DNA of 64,000 nt from Symbiodinium natans (GCA_905221605.1 CAJNDS010000605.1:41888-105887), one strand, 5' to 3'. Counted from the stretch's first letter, positions 27,413-36,000 are shown. A program made the numbers and translations. Notes: generated from the letters alone by a model not told the origin.

Positions 27413-28336
27413 TTAGTTGCTGTCAAACACGCCCTTGGCTTTCACGATGGCGTGTAAGACTTTCGCACTTGCATTCTTCTTCTTCTTATTATCCCCGGAG
27501 ATAATGAACAAGTCCATCGCAGATGTGTAGGCATCGGCGAAGTCGCTGGTCCACTTCATTGTGTTGACGTCAGGAGGAGCAAGGGAAATGCTTGACCTGG
27601 AGGAACTGCTGGATGAAGAGTCTGAGTCGTTGCCATCATTGCTGTGGCTCGTGGCGTTGTCTTCGGCGGAAGGCGTGTTGTCGGCAGTAGCGAGATCATC
27701 TACGGCAGCCTCCGAGCGCACAATGTGAGTAGTGCCGGTGGGTTCACTCTGGACGGCCGCGGAATCCGTAGGGGCGTCTTCAATGGCATTGACCGATGGG
27801 GTATTTTCCGGATGCTCACTGTTCATGTTGCCGGTGGGTTTGTCCTGGATGGCCTTGGGGCTCGCAGGGGCGTCTTCAATGGCATTGATCGCTGCGGCCT
27901 TGCGTTTTTGGCTACGTTTCGGCTTCAGCAATACGTCTAGGAGCCTTTGGTCGGCCCTCGGCGACCAATCACCCTGCACTCCGACGGTAAGGCCAAGCGC
28001 CGTCTGAATATTATTCAGCATGACGCGCAAGTCCGTGGGGTTCATCGGAAGCCGAGTATGGTGAACTATTGCTGCGCCGCTGTTGATGGCCTCGAGGATT
28101 TGCTGGTCTGAGCGCTGTGTGGATATCGGCCATGGAGGATTTGGAGTAGAAGAGGATGAGCCCGCGCCAGAGTCTGGGAAGTTGGACGTGGCCATGTTCC
28201 CTGATTTCGGAGAGATCCTCAGGTAGGCGGAGCCATCCTTGAACAAGACCGAGCCAGCCACTGGGATGCGAGCCATTGCGAGTATTACAAACACAAATGG
28301 CCAAGTATATTTTGAGTGGAATGTCTGCGAAGACAC
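27413..28336 (-). CDS. Acidic low-complexity accessory protein of the mobile element
   Basis: 307 codons, ATG at 28336. No family recognised. Visible parts: a hydrophobic stretch at 11-22 (TWPFVFVILAMA) that could be a signal or anchor unless translation starts at M21 or M48; a small possibly folded part at about 70-140; a basic cluster KPKRSQKRK (138-146) resembling a nuclear signal; two imperfect repeats headed NAIEDAP (151 and 183); a serine run at 240-250; and a lysine-containing C terminus. The long uninterrupted frame and its place between the ATPase and the palindromic array suggest it belongs to the element. Function unknown. Confidence 0.6.
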   Translation of the reverse strand: MSSQTFHSKYTWPFVFVILAMARIPVAGSVLFKDGSAYLRISPKSGNMATSNFPDSGAGSSSSTPNPPWPISTQRSDQQILEAINSGAAIVHHTRLPMNPTDLRVMLNNIQTALGLTVGVQGDWSPRADQRLLDVLLKPKRSQKRKAAAINAIEDAPASPKAIQDKPTGNMNSEHPENTPSVNAIEDAPTDSAAVQSEPTGTTHIVRSEAAVDDLATADNTPSAEDNATSHSNDGNDSDSSSSSSSRSSISLAPPDVNTMKWTSDFADAYTSAMDLFIISGDNKKKKNASAKVLHAIVKAKGVFDSN

Positions 28337-28389
28337 GTGATCTTGAGCGACGTCACGAAAGCTGATTCTGAGACTTTACAAGACGTGAA

Positions 28390-28802
28390 CCCGATTGAAA
28401 AACGATTGAAACGATTGAAAGTCAATCGGGGGCCCGATTGAAAAACGATTGAAACGATTGAAATTCAATCGGGGGCCCGATTGAAAAACGATTGAAACGA
28501 TTGAAATTCAATCGGGGGCAGGATTGAAGATTGAAGATTGAAGATTCCCAGAAAAAAGGTTTCCGGGAATCTTCAATCTTCAATCTTCAATCCGGTCTCC
28601 GATTGAATTTCAATCGTTTCAATCGTTTTTCAATCGGGGGCCCGATTGAAAAACGATTGAAACGATTGAAATTCAATCGGGGGCAGGATTGAAGATTGAA
28701 GATTGAAGATTCCCAGAAAAAAGGTTTCCGGGAATCTTCAATCTTCAATCTTCAATCCGGTCTCCGATTGAATTTCAATCGTTTCAATCGTTTTCAATCG
28801 GG
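28390..28802. repeat. Palindromic GATTGAA array (possible origin or transposase-binding region)
   Basis: Three 43-bp units (CCCGATTGAAAAACGATTGA at the start, TCAATCGGGGG at the end) at 28390, 28433 and 28476. The third begins a large inverted repeat centred near 28555 with a short CCCAGAAAAAAGG spacer. The whole palindrome is then repeated (28641-28802). GATTGAA or its complement occurs roughly three dozen times. It lies 54 bp upstream of the 307-codon gene. Confidence 0.92.
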
Positions 28803-28932
28803 CTCACAATTTGAAAAGACGACCACGCACATATGAAGACTCGCACATATCAAGATTCACATGTCCATATTGAGTTTTACATGTTTAGCTATCCCCCCAC
28901 CCCCAACCCTTAAACCCTAAAACAGATCCCAA

Positions 28933-28973
28933 AACCATGAAAATACCTAGATCTTTGGGGGGGGGGGGTACCA
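28933..28973 (-). repeat. Right terminal inverted repeat
   Basis: Reverse complement of the left end: GAAAATACCTAGATCTTT followed by G12 and TACC, then (AT)n. Confidence 0.88.
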
Positions 28974-29505
28974 TATATATATATGTATGTATGTATGTAT
29001 GTGTTTTTTGTTTCGCTGTCTCTCTGTCTCTCTCACACTTTGTTTTTGCCTATGCTTGGTGTCTCTCTCTCTCTCTCTCTCCGTGCCTGCCTCTGTGTGT
29101 CTCTGTCTCTGTGTCTCTGTCTGTGTGTCTCTGTGTGTGTGTCTCTGTGTGTGTGTGTGTGTGTCTCTCTCTCTCTCTCTGTGTCTCTGTGTGTGCTTGT
29201 GTGTGTGTGTGTGTGTTTTTGTGTGTGTGTGTGTGTTTGTTTGTGTTCTCGTTCGCGTTCGTGTTCTCGTTCGCGTTCGTGTTCGTGTTTGTGTGCTTGT
29301 GCTTGTGTTTGTGCTTGTTTTTGCGTGTTGTGTTTGTGTTTTGTGTTTTGTGTGTTGTGTGTTGTGTTTTGTGTTTTGTGTGTTTTGTTTGGTGTTTTGT
29401 CTTTTGTCTTCTGTGTTTTGTGTTTTGTGTTTTGTGTTTTGTGTTGTGTGTTGTGTGTTGTGTGTTGTGTGTTGTGTGTTGTGTGTGTGTCTGTGTCTAT
29501 GTCTG
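28972..29505. repeat. AT, then CT/TG/TTTTG microsatellite block
   Basis: (AT)n, (GTAT)n, then long TCTCTG, GTGT, GTTCGC and TTTTGTG repeats. The 170-214 codon frames in all directions are simple translations of these. Confidence 0.95.
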
Positions 29506-29540
29506 AATCTGTTTCTGTGTTTTTTGTGCCTCGGTTGCAG

Positions 29541-29618
29541 GAGCTCACCTGCTGCGTACGAGACAGGACCTGGGCTGAACAATTGGGTTGTTATGCGACT
29601 TCAGAGTTTATGCACTAG
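29541..29618 (+). CDS. Putative exon, possibly terminal
   Basis: Acceptor TCGGTTGCAG. Frame ELTCCVRDRTWAEQLGCYAT then SEFMH and TAG at 29616-29618. Another frame (SSPAAYETGPGLNNW) reaches a GT donor at about 29587, so an internal exon is also possible. Confidence 0.35.
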   Translation, partial: ELTCCVRDRTWAEQLGCYATSEFMH

Positions 29619-29930
29619 GGGGGTCCTCTAGGGTTTAGGGTTTAGAGTGTAGGAGGCAGTACACCCTGGTAAACCCTAAGCCCGAGTTCAACGTGGGTTT
29701 CAAGGCTTAAGGGGCTTTGGATCGGATTTGCTGAACGGATTGTTTCTTGTCAAGTCCTTGAACTGGGAGGATCAATGTTGTTCTATGTCATGTCGGCTCG
29801 AGTAAGAGTGCGAGTGTACGTAGATTCGACGTAGATATATAGACTAAACTAGAACCAGAAAATGGCCAAAGCTTACAGTGCCGTCGCGTTGTCCTCCCTT
29901 CGCCCACACTGAACCCCCAGAAACAGCTAG
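29619..29930. other. Spacer, nothing recognised
   Basis: Unique sequence apart from a few TTTAGGG words at 29632-29645. Confidence 0.35.
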
Positions 29931-30065
29931 CCCTAAACCCTAAACCCTAAACCCTAAACCCTAAACCCTAAACCCTAAACCCTAAACCCTAAACCCTAAA
30001 CCCTAAACAGCTAACCCTAAACCCTAAACAGCTAACCCTAAACCCTAAACCCTAAACCCTAAACC
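29931..30065. repeat. CCCTAAA array
   Basis: About 18 units, with two CAGCTAA interruptions at about 30007 and 30028, ending at an exon acceptor. Confidence 0.95.
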
Positions 30066-30074
30066 CCTTTGCAG

Positions 30075-30152
30075 ATTTGGGCTGGCTCGCCACCACCCCG
30101 TGGACATCCACGCTGAGGCTGGGAAGCACGAGCGAGAGGATAAGCGCCAAGG
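30075..30152 (+). CDS. Putative coding exon (chain to 30884)
   Basis: Acceptor CCCTTTGCAG, donor CAAGG|GTTTAGGG. Frame FGLARHHPVDIHAEAGKHER then EDKRQ. It is flanked by CCCTAAA and TTTAGGG arrays. The next exon continues in phase to a stop. The product is unknown. Confidence 0.5.
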
Positions 30153-30790
30153 GTTTAGGGTTTAGGGTTTAGGGTTTAGGGTTTAGGGTTTAGGGTTAGG
30201 GTTTAGGGTTTAGGGTTTAGGGGTTAGGGGTTAGGGTTTAGGGTTTAGGGTTTCGGGTTTCGGGTCTGACTCTAATGCCCCTAAACCCGAATACCCGAAC
30301 AGGCTACTGCCCCAACATACCCTGTGATACCTGAACTCCTGTAAGATCCCCTCCCCTTCTGAATCCCAAATTCCTTACACCAGAACCCTAACTCCCACAT
30401 GGGCAGTCCCAACATTGGGGACAGTCTTTCCAAGATGCTATAATTCTTGTAGGAGTATTATCGGAAACCCCAAGACAGGGACCCCGAATTCTCGGAAGCT
30501 CCCAACTTCAGGGCACGGTCCCCGCCAGGACTCCGCGCTTCGTGACGGCGCTTCGGCAGCAAGAGCGACTGCCGCAAACGTGGATAAAGGCCTTTATAAT
30601 TAGGGTTTAGGCCTTAGGCCTTAGACCTGAGGCCTTAGGCCTTCGGGCTTAGGGCTTATAATTTGTAGGGGTGGGGGCTTCCAGCTTCCTGCATCTTATG
30701 CAGGGCCTTCAGCTCTAGGCACAAGGCTTCAACCCTAAGCGCCTAAACCCTGAATTTCCTGTTTCTCTGGCACGGACCGCCGCAGCGCAG
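30153..30790 (+). repeat. Probable intron; TTTAGGG array at its start
   Basis: About 14 TTTAGGG-type units at 30153-30262, then unique sequence. Few C-rich units at the 3' end (CCTAAACCCTGAA at about 30741). Confidence 0.5.
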
Positions 30791-30884
30791 GGCCGAAGCC
30801 TGCGAGAAGGCGAAAACTCCGCCTCTCAAACCCTTCAATTATGGGCCTCATGGCTTACTTAAGACTTTAAAACAAAATCAATAA
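30791..30884 (+). CDS. Putative terminal exon with stop
   Basis: Acceptor CAGCGCAG. In the phase of 30075-30152 it reads G then AEACEKAKTPPLKPFNYGPH and GLLKTLKQNQ, TAA at 30882-30884. Lysine-rich tail. Consistent with a gene end. Confidence 0.43.
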
Positions 30885-31866
30885 TACTGCTAGTGTCGGG
30901 TTTATAGGCTGTAGGGTTTAGGGTTTAGGATTTAATTGGGGTTTAGGGTTTGAGGCTACAGGTAGGCCTGTATGAAATGGCCACTACTCGAAGGCTCATG
31001 GGTACTTTTTAGCAAGGTTTTACGTCCCCTAAATTCCATAAGGCTATAACAACAGTTGCCCTATACTTATAGCTCTACTTATAGTATTATAGCTTTACTT
31101 ATAACTCTACTTATAACTCTACTTGTAGCTCTGCTTATAAGTACCTATGAACCAAGTACTCTTTTAAGGAGCCACCGTCCACGTCCGCGGACTCCCTCCA
31201 GCAAGGCGGCAGGCGAAGCAGGGCGCTAGGAACCCTGACACCCTCCGTTTAGGGCTTAGGGTTGAGGGGTTGAGGGGTTTAGAGGTTTAGGGGTTTCGGG
31301 GTTTAGGGGTTTAGGTGTTTAGGCGTTCAGGGATTTAGGGTTTAGGGTTTGGGGGTTTAGGGTCTAGGGTTTAGGGTTTAGGGTTCAGGGTAAGGAATCA
31401 TGGGGCTTAGTAGGGTAAGGGCAGGTCGTAAGCAAACCCTAAAGACCCTCCAAACCCTCAACAGTAAAAGACCTAAGCCCGAAAAAGCCCTCCCTAAAAC
31501 CCTAAACCCCAAACCCTAAACCCTTGTAAAACCCTAAAAACCCTAAACCTTAAACACCCTAAACCCGGAAAGCACTTTCTCGGACCCGGAAAGCACTTTC
31601 TCGGCCGTGAGCTCAGGATGGACAATGGGGTTCAGGATTGAGAGTTTAGGGGTTAGGGTTTAGGGTTTAGGGTTCAGGGTTTTGAGCTTAGGGCTTAGGG
31701 TTTAGGGCTTAGGTTTTATGCAGGGTTTAGGGTTCGTAGATTGAGTTCTTTTTAGATTTGGGTTCGTAGGGTTCGCAGGTTTTAGGGTATGGGGTTTATA
31801 GGGTTTTGGGCCTCGACGCATTTGCATTAGAGACGTGCCAAAACACGTTTTTGTGTATGTGGGCAG
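30885..31866. other. Spacer with several small repeats
   Basis: TTTAGGG words, a 12-bp ACTTATAGCTCT tandem (31065-31150), mixed TTTAGGG/CCCTAAA words, and a 20-bp direct repeat (CCGGAAAGCACTTTCTCGG) at 31565 and 31585. A possible exon at 31190-31240 (STSADSLQQGGRRSRALGTL) has no clear border. Confidence 0.45.
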
Positions 31867-32018
31867 GAAACGCCAACTCGTATCTGTTGCAATCCAATTT
31901 CAACGAGAAGGTGGCGGTGCTGCAGGACTCCCTTAAGCTGCCATGGGAATGCATGGCTCACGCGTGGTTGATGGGCCAGTCACTGGAAGTCCCACCTTCC
32001 TCGCAGCTTTTTCGCTGA
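31867..32018 (+). CDS. Putative coding exon with stop or frameshift
   Basis: Acceptor TGTGGGCAG. Frame NANSYLLQSNFNEKVAVLQD, then SLKLPWECMAHAWLMGQSLE and VPPSSQLFR, then TGA at 32016. Directly downstream another frame reads FFAENKIYHTAGVVFIE to a TAG at about 32060. That suggests either an exon border at CTCGCAG (about 32003) or a frameshift in an old gene copy. Confidence 0.42.
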
Positions 32019-32210
32019 GAACAAGATCTACCACACTGCTGGGGTTGTCTTCATCGAGTAGTTGACAAGCTTCGGATACCTGCTCATATGAAGCTCCGTC
32101 CTTGTGCGTGCTTTGGGGCCTGCAGGGTTTAGAGTTTAGGGAGGTGGTTGAGGGTTTTTGCGGTGTGTGGCTTTAGGTTGATGGTATCAAGGGTATCAGG
32201 GTTTCGGTGT

Positions 32211-32293
32211 CCCTAAACCCTAAACCCTAAACCCTAAGCCCTATTACCCTAAACCCTAAACCCTAAACCCTAAACCCTAAACCCTAAACCCTG
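32211..32293. repeat. CCCTAAA array
   Basis: About eleven units, ending at an exon acceptor. Confidence 0.92.
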
Positions 32294-32303
32294 CCTCTGG
32301 CAG

Positions 32304-32391
32304 GTCTCGGCCGTAGCTTCCTCGCCCACCACGGGTGGCCTAGGAGAGAAGCCGACGGACCGCGGGGGGGCTCCGGGGCTTTGTGCATGGG
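32304..32391 (+). CDS. Putative coding exon (chain to 32829)
   Basis: Acceptor CTCTGGCAG, donor ATGGG|GTAGGT. Frame VSAVASSPTTGGLGEKPTDR then GGAPGLCAW. Confidence 0.4.
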
Positions 32392-32719
32392 GTAGGTTAG
32401 GGTTTAGGGTTTAGGGTTTGGGTTTTAGGGTTTAGGGTTTAGGGTTTGGGGTTTAGGGTTTAGGGTTTAGGGTTTGGGGTTTAGGGTTTAGGGTTTAGGG
32501 GTTCCCCATACTATGGGTTCAGGGTTTGAGGGTTTTAGGGCTTAGGGGTTTCGGGGTTTCAGGTTTAGGGTTCGGTTTGGAGCTTAGGGTGTAGGGCTTA
32601 GGGCTTAGGGCTTCGGGCTTAGGGCTCCGTGCTTGAGCTTCCTCTGCAAATGTGTTTAAGGGCTGGAGGCTTAGGGCTTTGGACCCCTAAGCCCTAAGCC
32701 CTAAACCCCTTTGCCGCAG
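32392..32719 (+). repeat. Probable intron with opposed repeats
   Basis: GTAGGTTAGGG plus about 14 TTTAGGG/TTTGGGG units at 32397-32503; CCCTAAGCCCTAAACCCC before acceptor TTGCCGCAG. Confidence 0.5.
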
Positions 32720-32829
32720 CGCCGATAGTCACAGACCCGGCGAGCTCGGGTAAGCAGCGTGCAGGAGCTTGCTGCCGAGCGTGCGCTCTGCGCCTGGCAG
32801 CTCGGTGCGCACATGCCTGGCTCGAAGCC
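32720..32829 (+). CDS. Putative coding exon
   Basis: In phase with 32304-32391 it reads A then PIVTDPASSGKQRAGACCRA and CALRLAARCAHAWLEA, donor GAAGCC|GTAAGC. Another frame (ELAAERALCAWQLGAHMPGS) is also open. Cysteine/alanine-rich. Confidence 0.42.
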
Positions 32830-32837
32830 GTAAGCCC

Positions 32838-32972
32838 TATAAACCCTAAACCCTGAACCCTGAACCCTAAACCCTACACCCTAAACCCTAAACCCTAAAC
32901 CTTAAACCCTAAACCCTAAACCCTAAACCCTAAACCCCTAAACCCGAAACCCTAAACCCTAAACCCTAAACC
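32838..32972. repeat. CCCTAAA array
   Basis: About 18 units with CCCTGAA, CCCTACA and CCCGAAA variants. Confidence 0.93.
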
Positions 32973-33135
32973 CTTCAATTGCACGAATTGCACCCTGACA
33001 CCCTGCAGCCCTTGGGTTCCCCAAATCCCCACAAACATCTAAAGTTTCGGGCTTAGGGGCTTTTAGGGTTTAGGGTTTAGGGTTTAGGGTGGTTTAGGGG
33101 CCTTGAACCCTGTGTGCCCCCAAGTAATCCCTGAG

Positions 33136-33178
33136 AACCGGTCATCCCGAAAGCTTCGACAACCTCCAGAGCACAAAT
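33136..33178 (+). CDS. Putative exon, copy 1 of a tandem pair
   Basis: Acceptor CCCTGAG, donor AAAT|GTTTAGGG. Frame NRSSRKLRQPPEHK in phase 0, as 32720-32829 requires. Copy 2 is 146 bp downstream. Confidence 0.33.
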
Positions 33179-33281
33179 GTTTAGGGTTTAGGGTTTAGGG
33201 TTTAGGGTTTCGGGTTTAGGGTTTAGGGTTTAGGGTGGTTTAGGGGCCTTGAACCCGGTGTGCCCCCAAGTAATCCCTGAG

Positions 33282-33324
33282 AACCGGTCATCCCGAAAGC
33301 TTCGACAACCTCCAGAGCACAAAT
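33282..33324 (+). CDS. Putative exon, copy 2 of a tandem pair
   Basis: Identical 43-bp segment with the same borders as copy 1. A length of 43 is not a multiple of three, so including both copies would shift the frame; they would more naturally be alternatives. Confidence 0.33.
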
Positions 33325-33390
33325 GTTTAGGGTTTAGGGTTTAGGGTTTAGGGTTTAGGGTTTCGGGTTTAGGGTTTAGGGTTTAGGGTT

Positions 33391-34071
33391 TGGAAAAACC
33401 TCAGACCCTTAAACTCCTAAGCCTCTCCGAAACGGCACTGGTTCTGGCGGGCCCAATCTTCTTCGCACCATGGTTTAGGGTCTTCACCTTGGGCTCCATT
33501 TACCTAGAGTGTAGAAGTAACTACTCTGAATCAGTAGGTACAACCCAGAAGACCACACGGACAGAGGGTCCAGCCAGGGCTTGGGGTTTGGGGCTTAGGG
33601 TGGCCTAGGGTTTGGGTACTAGAGGGGGCGGGGCCAGTCTCCCGAAGGATGAGAACTAGCCTGGCCACCAGCAAGATGATGCCTCCCTGCTGCATTCATG
33701 GCTACCCTAAAGCCCTAAAACCTAGACCAAACCCGAAACCCGAAATCCTAAACCCGAAAGGGTTTACGGTTTAGGGTTTTAGGGTTTAGGCCCCGACACC
33801 ACAAGAGTGCCCCTTTCAAACCACAAGAGTGCCCCTCTCAAACCCTAAGGCGTGCGCAGCCCAGACACTGAACCCTTTATTTACCTGTGGGAGTTTCCAA
33901 CACATGGGGTGGGCTTTTTGGGGGCTCCCTTAGTGCGCCCTTAAAGTGAGAGTTTGAGAGTCTAGGGTTTAGGATCCGGGGCTTCGGGCTCCCTTCAAGC
34001 GAGAGTTTAGAGTCTAGGGTTTAGGGTTTAGGGTTTAGGGTTCCCTAGAGTTTAGGACCCGGGGGCTTCAG
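33391..34071. other. Spacer with degenerate repeats
   Basis: A palindromic TTTACCTA...TAGGTA-like repeat at 33490-33550 resembles 45387-45455. Scattered TTTAGGG words at 33755-33790 and 34010-34045. A possible short exon at 33650-33705 (MRTSLATSKMMPPCCIHGY) is not supported by a donor. Confidence 0.35.
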
Positions 34072-34158
34072 TGGAGGTTTGTCTTCGGCATCTTGCCCAT
34101 CGCCCTCGACGAGTATCTTGGCTGCTCCCAACGGTCGGCGCCGCTCGCGCCCCCGTGA
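34072..34158 (+). CDS. Putative exon, possibly terminal
   Basis: Acceptor GGGCTTCAG. Frame WRFVFGILPIALDEYLGCSQ then RSAPLAPP and TGA at 34156-34158. The other two frames are also open for most of the segment, so frame and end are uncertain. Confidence 0.38.
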   Translation, partial: WRFVFGILPIALDEYLGCSQRSAPLAPP

Positions 34159-34194
34159 ACCCGAAACCCCTAAGCTCTAAACCCCTAAACCCCT

Positions 34195-34312
34195 AAACCC
34201 TGAACCCTATAAAGCCTAAACTTAAACCCCTAAACCCCTAAACCCCTAAACCCCTAAACCCCTAAACCCCTAAACCCCTAAACCCCTAAACCCCTAAACC
34301 CCTAAACCCTGA
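34195..34312. repeat. CCCCTAAA (8-base) array
   Basis: About twelve eight-base CCCCTAAA units: a homogenised variant block distinct from the seven-base arrays around it. Confidence 0.94.
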
Positions 34313-34366
34313 ATCCTATAAAGCCTAAACCCTAAACCCAGAAGAAGGGCCATTGATGCTTGTCAG

Positions 34367-34437
34367 CCCGTGATCCAGTTCGTAGCCGCAAGGAGGTCCA
34401 ACCTGAACTCTACACCACATCTTCTCGAGGAAGTCGG
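34367..34437 (+). CDS. Putative coding exon (chain 34367-35106)
   Basis: Acceptor GCTTGTCAG. Frame PVIQFVAARRSNLNSTPHLL then EEV; a GC donor GTCGG|GCTTAGGG fits the phase of the next exon. Confidence 0.42.
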
Positions 34438-34797
34438 GCTTAGGGTTTAGGGTTTAGGGTTTAGGGTTTAGGGTTTAGGGTTTAGGGTTCATGTCGTTTG
34501 GTGGACCTGCCCTATACACAGACCCAAACTTACCACAGTATGCGAAACAGAAAGCGGTAGCACACCGCTAATACGGCAGCTTCCCTTCTACACGGGTAGA
34601 AGGTATGTAGGCTGCTCTACAGGTGAACCCTTGTGAAGTGCCCTTTCACAGCCCGGATCTTGCTTCAATCCTAACCTTAACCCTAAACCCTCAACCCTAA
34701 AACCCTAAACCCTCAACCCTCAACCCTCAAACCTAAACCCTAAACCCTCAACCCTAAAACCCTAAACCCTCAACCCTCAACCCTAAACCTCCAACAG
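34438..34797 (+). repeat. Probable intron, GC...AG, with opposed repeats
   Basis: GCTTAGGG then seven TTTAGGG units at the start; CCCTAAA/CCCTCAA units (34678-34790) and acceptor CCAACAG at the end. A hairpin (CTTCTACACGGGTAGAAG) lies at 34577-34594. Confidence 0.52.
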
Positions 34798-34880
34798 GCA
34801 CTTTAGATTGGCCATGTCCGTGGCCGTCAGCATTGCGCTGACTGTTGCGTCCCTGTGCGCACTTCTGGCAGCCCCGGCCT
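34798..34880 (+). CDS. Putative membrane-protein exon
   Basis: In phase with the preceding exon it reads G then HFRLAMSVAVSIALTVASLC and ALLAAPA, a transmembrane helix or, from the internal Met, a signal-peptide-like sequence. The donor would be GC (GGCCT|GCTTAGGG). Membrane insertion is inferred from hydrophobicity only. Confidence 0.45.
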
Positions 34881-34883
34881 GCT

Positions 34884-34975
34884 TAGGGTTTAGGGTTTAG
34901 GGTTTAGGGTTTAGGGTTTAGGGTTTAGGGTTTAGGATTTAGGGTTTAGGGTTTAGGGTTTAGGGTTTAGGGTTC
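34884..34975. repeat. TTTAGGG array
   Basis: About 13 units, one TTTAGGA. Confidence 0.94.
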
Positions 34976-35017
34976 CTAAGCCCTGAAGCCTTTCAACCCT
35001 AAGTCGTCACCTGACAG

Positions 35018-35106
35018 GCAGGCTGGCACCGCCATGGGCAGCTGCTGCGCCGGGGCGTGTTGCTGGCAAGACGCCGCCTGGCTTCGTTGCCAGGGGCCTC
35101 TGCTAG
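35018..35106 (+). CDS. Putative terminal exon
   Basis: Acceptor ACCTGACAG. In phase it reads C then RLAPPWAAAAPGRVAGKTPP and GFVARGLC, TAG at 35104-35106. All three frames are open over much of it (one begins MGSCCAGACC), so this is tentative. Confidence 0.27.
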
Positions 35107-35125
35107 GCTTGCCCTAAGGATCCCG

Positions 35126-35226
35126 GGTTTAGGGTTTAGGTTTAGGGTTTAGGGTTTAGGGTTTAGGGTTTAGGGTTTAGGGTTTAGGGTTTAGGGTTTA
35201 GGGTTTAGGGTTTAGGGTTTAGGGTA
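35126..35226. repeat. TTTAGGG array
   Basis: About 14 perfect units, one shortened. Confidence 0.95.
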
Positions 35227-35395
35227 TATAGTATATACTTGAGCCTTAAAGGGGTTCCGACATAGTAGCTTTAGGGCCCAAGTATATACAAAAGAGGTGC
35301 ATGGGTCTCCATGCACCTTTATGGTATACACTTGGGCTTTAAAGGGGTTCCTATCCCATTATATACTGAATATATAGGTACATGGATCCTTAAGG
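35224..35395. mobile_element. Diverged relatives of the 149-bp MITE-like element
   Basis: Two head-to-tail blocks with GCCTTAAAGGGGTTCC / GCTTTAAAGGGGTTCC cores; the second ends in ATATAGGTACATGGATCC (35372-35389), identical to the right end of 20986-21134. A small inverted repeat GTGCATGG...CCATGCAC lies between. Confidence 0.55.
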
Positions 35396-36000
35396 TTTCT
35401 TAGGGTTTAGGGTAGGTGGGCCCTTAAAGACTGTTGCGCCTTTCGCGAAATTTCTGATGTTATGCTCTGTTCTTTGCCCTCTTGACGTAGCCCCGGCGAC
35501 AGTTCGCGAAGTTGCCGTGGAAGAGTTTTGCTTCCAGCAAGAGTATAAGGTCAATCAAATCTCTACGTGGGGTAGTAGACAACCATCAATGTATCTAGGG
35601 TTCAGGGTTCAGGGTTTCCGATTATCGGTTATGCGGTTAAGAGTTTGGCGAACCCCAAACTTTGGGCCCACAAGCCAAAAGCCTTTTGGATCAAAGAGAT
35701 GGCCCCCTTCATGGGTTCTGAAGTATGGGCCCTTGGGTTTAGAAAGGGAAAAAAGTTGCCCCTGTTGAGGCCCATACTAGGGGGCCATGTAACTACACTT
35801 AGATTGGAGATGCTTTTTGTTTTTCTTTATTTTTTTTCGGGTCTACGGGTTTGGGACTTGCGGGCGTGGCTGGGCGTGGTTGACATATGCGCGCAAGGCA
35901 CGCTTGGCTACCGGAGTTGCAGGATTTAGGGTCGCACGGCCGCAACCCGAAATCCTAAACCCGACAAACCCTAAACCCCACGCCCTAAACCCCAAACCCC
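35396..36000. other. Spacer, no supported exon
   Basis: Includes a partial copy of the GGGCCCTT repeat (35718-35760) and unique sequence. Two open frames of about 100 codons lack splice sites. Confidence 0.35.

Larger units (their letters stand above)
22728..28973 (-). mobile_element. 6.2-kb DNA transposon with three genes and terminal inverted repeats
   Basis: The left end (22729-22767: GCTA, C10, AAAGATCTAGGTATTTTC, GTGATTT) matches the reverse complement of the right end (28934-28972: GGTA, C12, AAAGATCTAGGTATTTTC, ATGGTTT). Eighteen bases after the poly-C are identical. Both ends abut (AT)n, so an 8-9 bp target duplication made of AT cannot be told from background. Inside, three long uninterrupted genes all lie on the minus strand, and there is almost no telomere-like repeat, in contrast to both flanks. 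The transposase is of the IS1595/ISXO2 type, the group to which eukaryotic Merlin elements belong. The extra ATPase and accessory gene are unusual for that group as I know it. Confidence 0.85.
33065..33390. repeat. 146-bp tandem duplication containing an exon-like segment
   Basis: Two copies, offset 146 bp, each with a TTTAGGG start, GGTTTAGGGGCCTTGAACCC, and the same 90-bp unique segment. Only one base (T/G at CCCTGTG/CCCGGTG) differs in the unique part. Confidence 0.92.

Noticed and set aside
28937-29631. Several frames of 170-214 codons on both strands
   Set aside because: They are translations of CT/TG/TTTTG microsatellites (Cys/Val/Ser/Leu or Thr/His/Gln runs).
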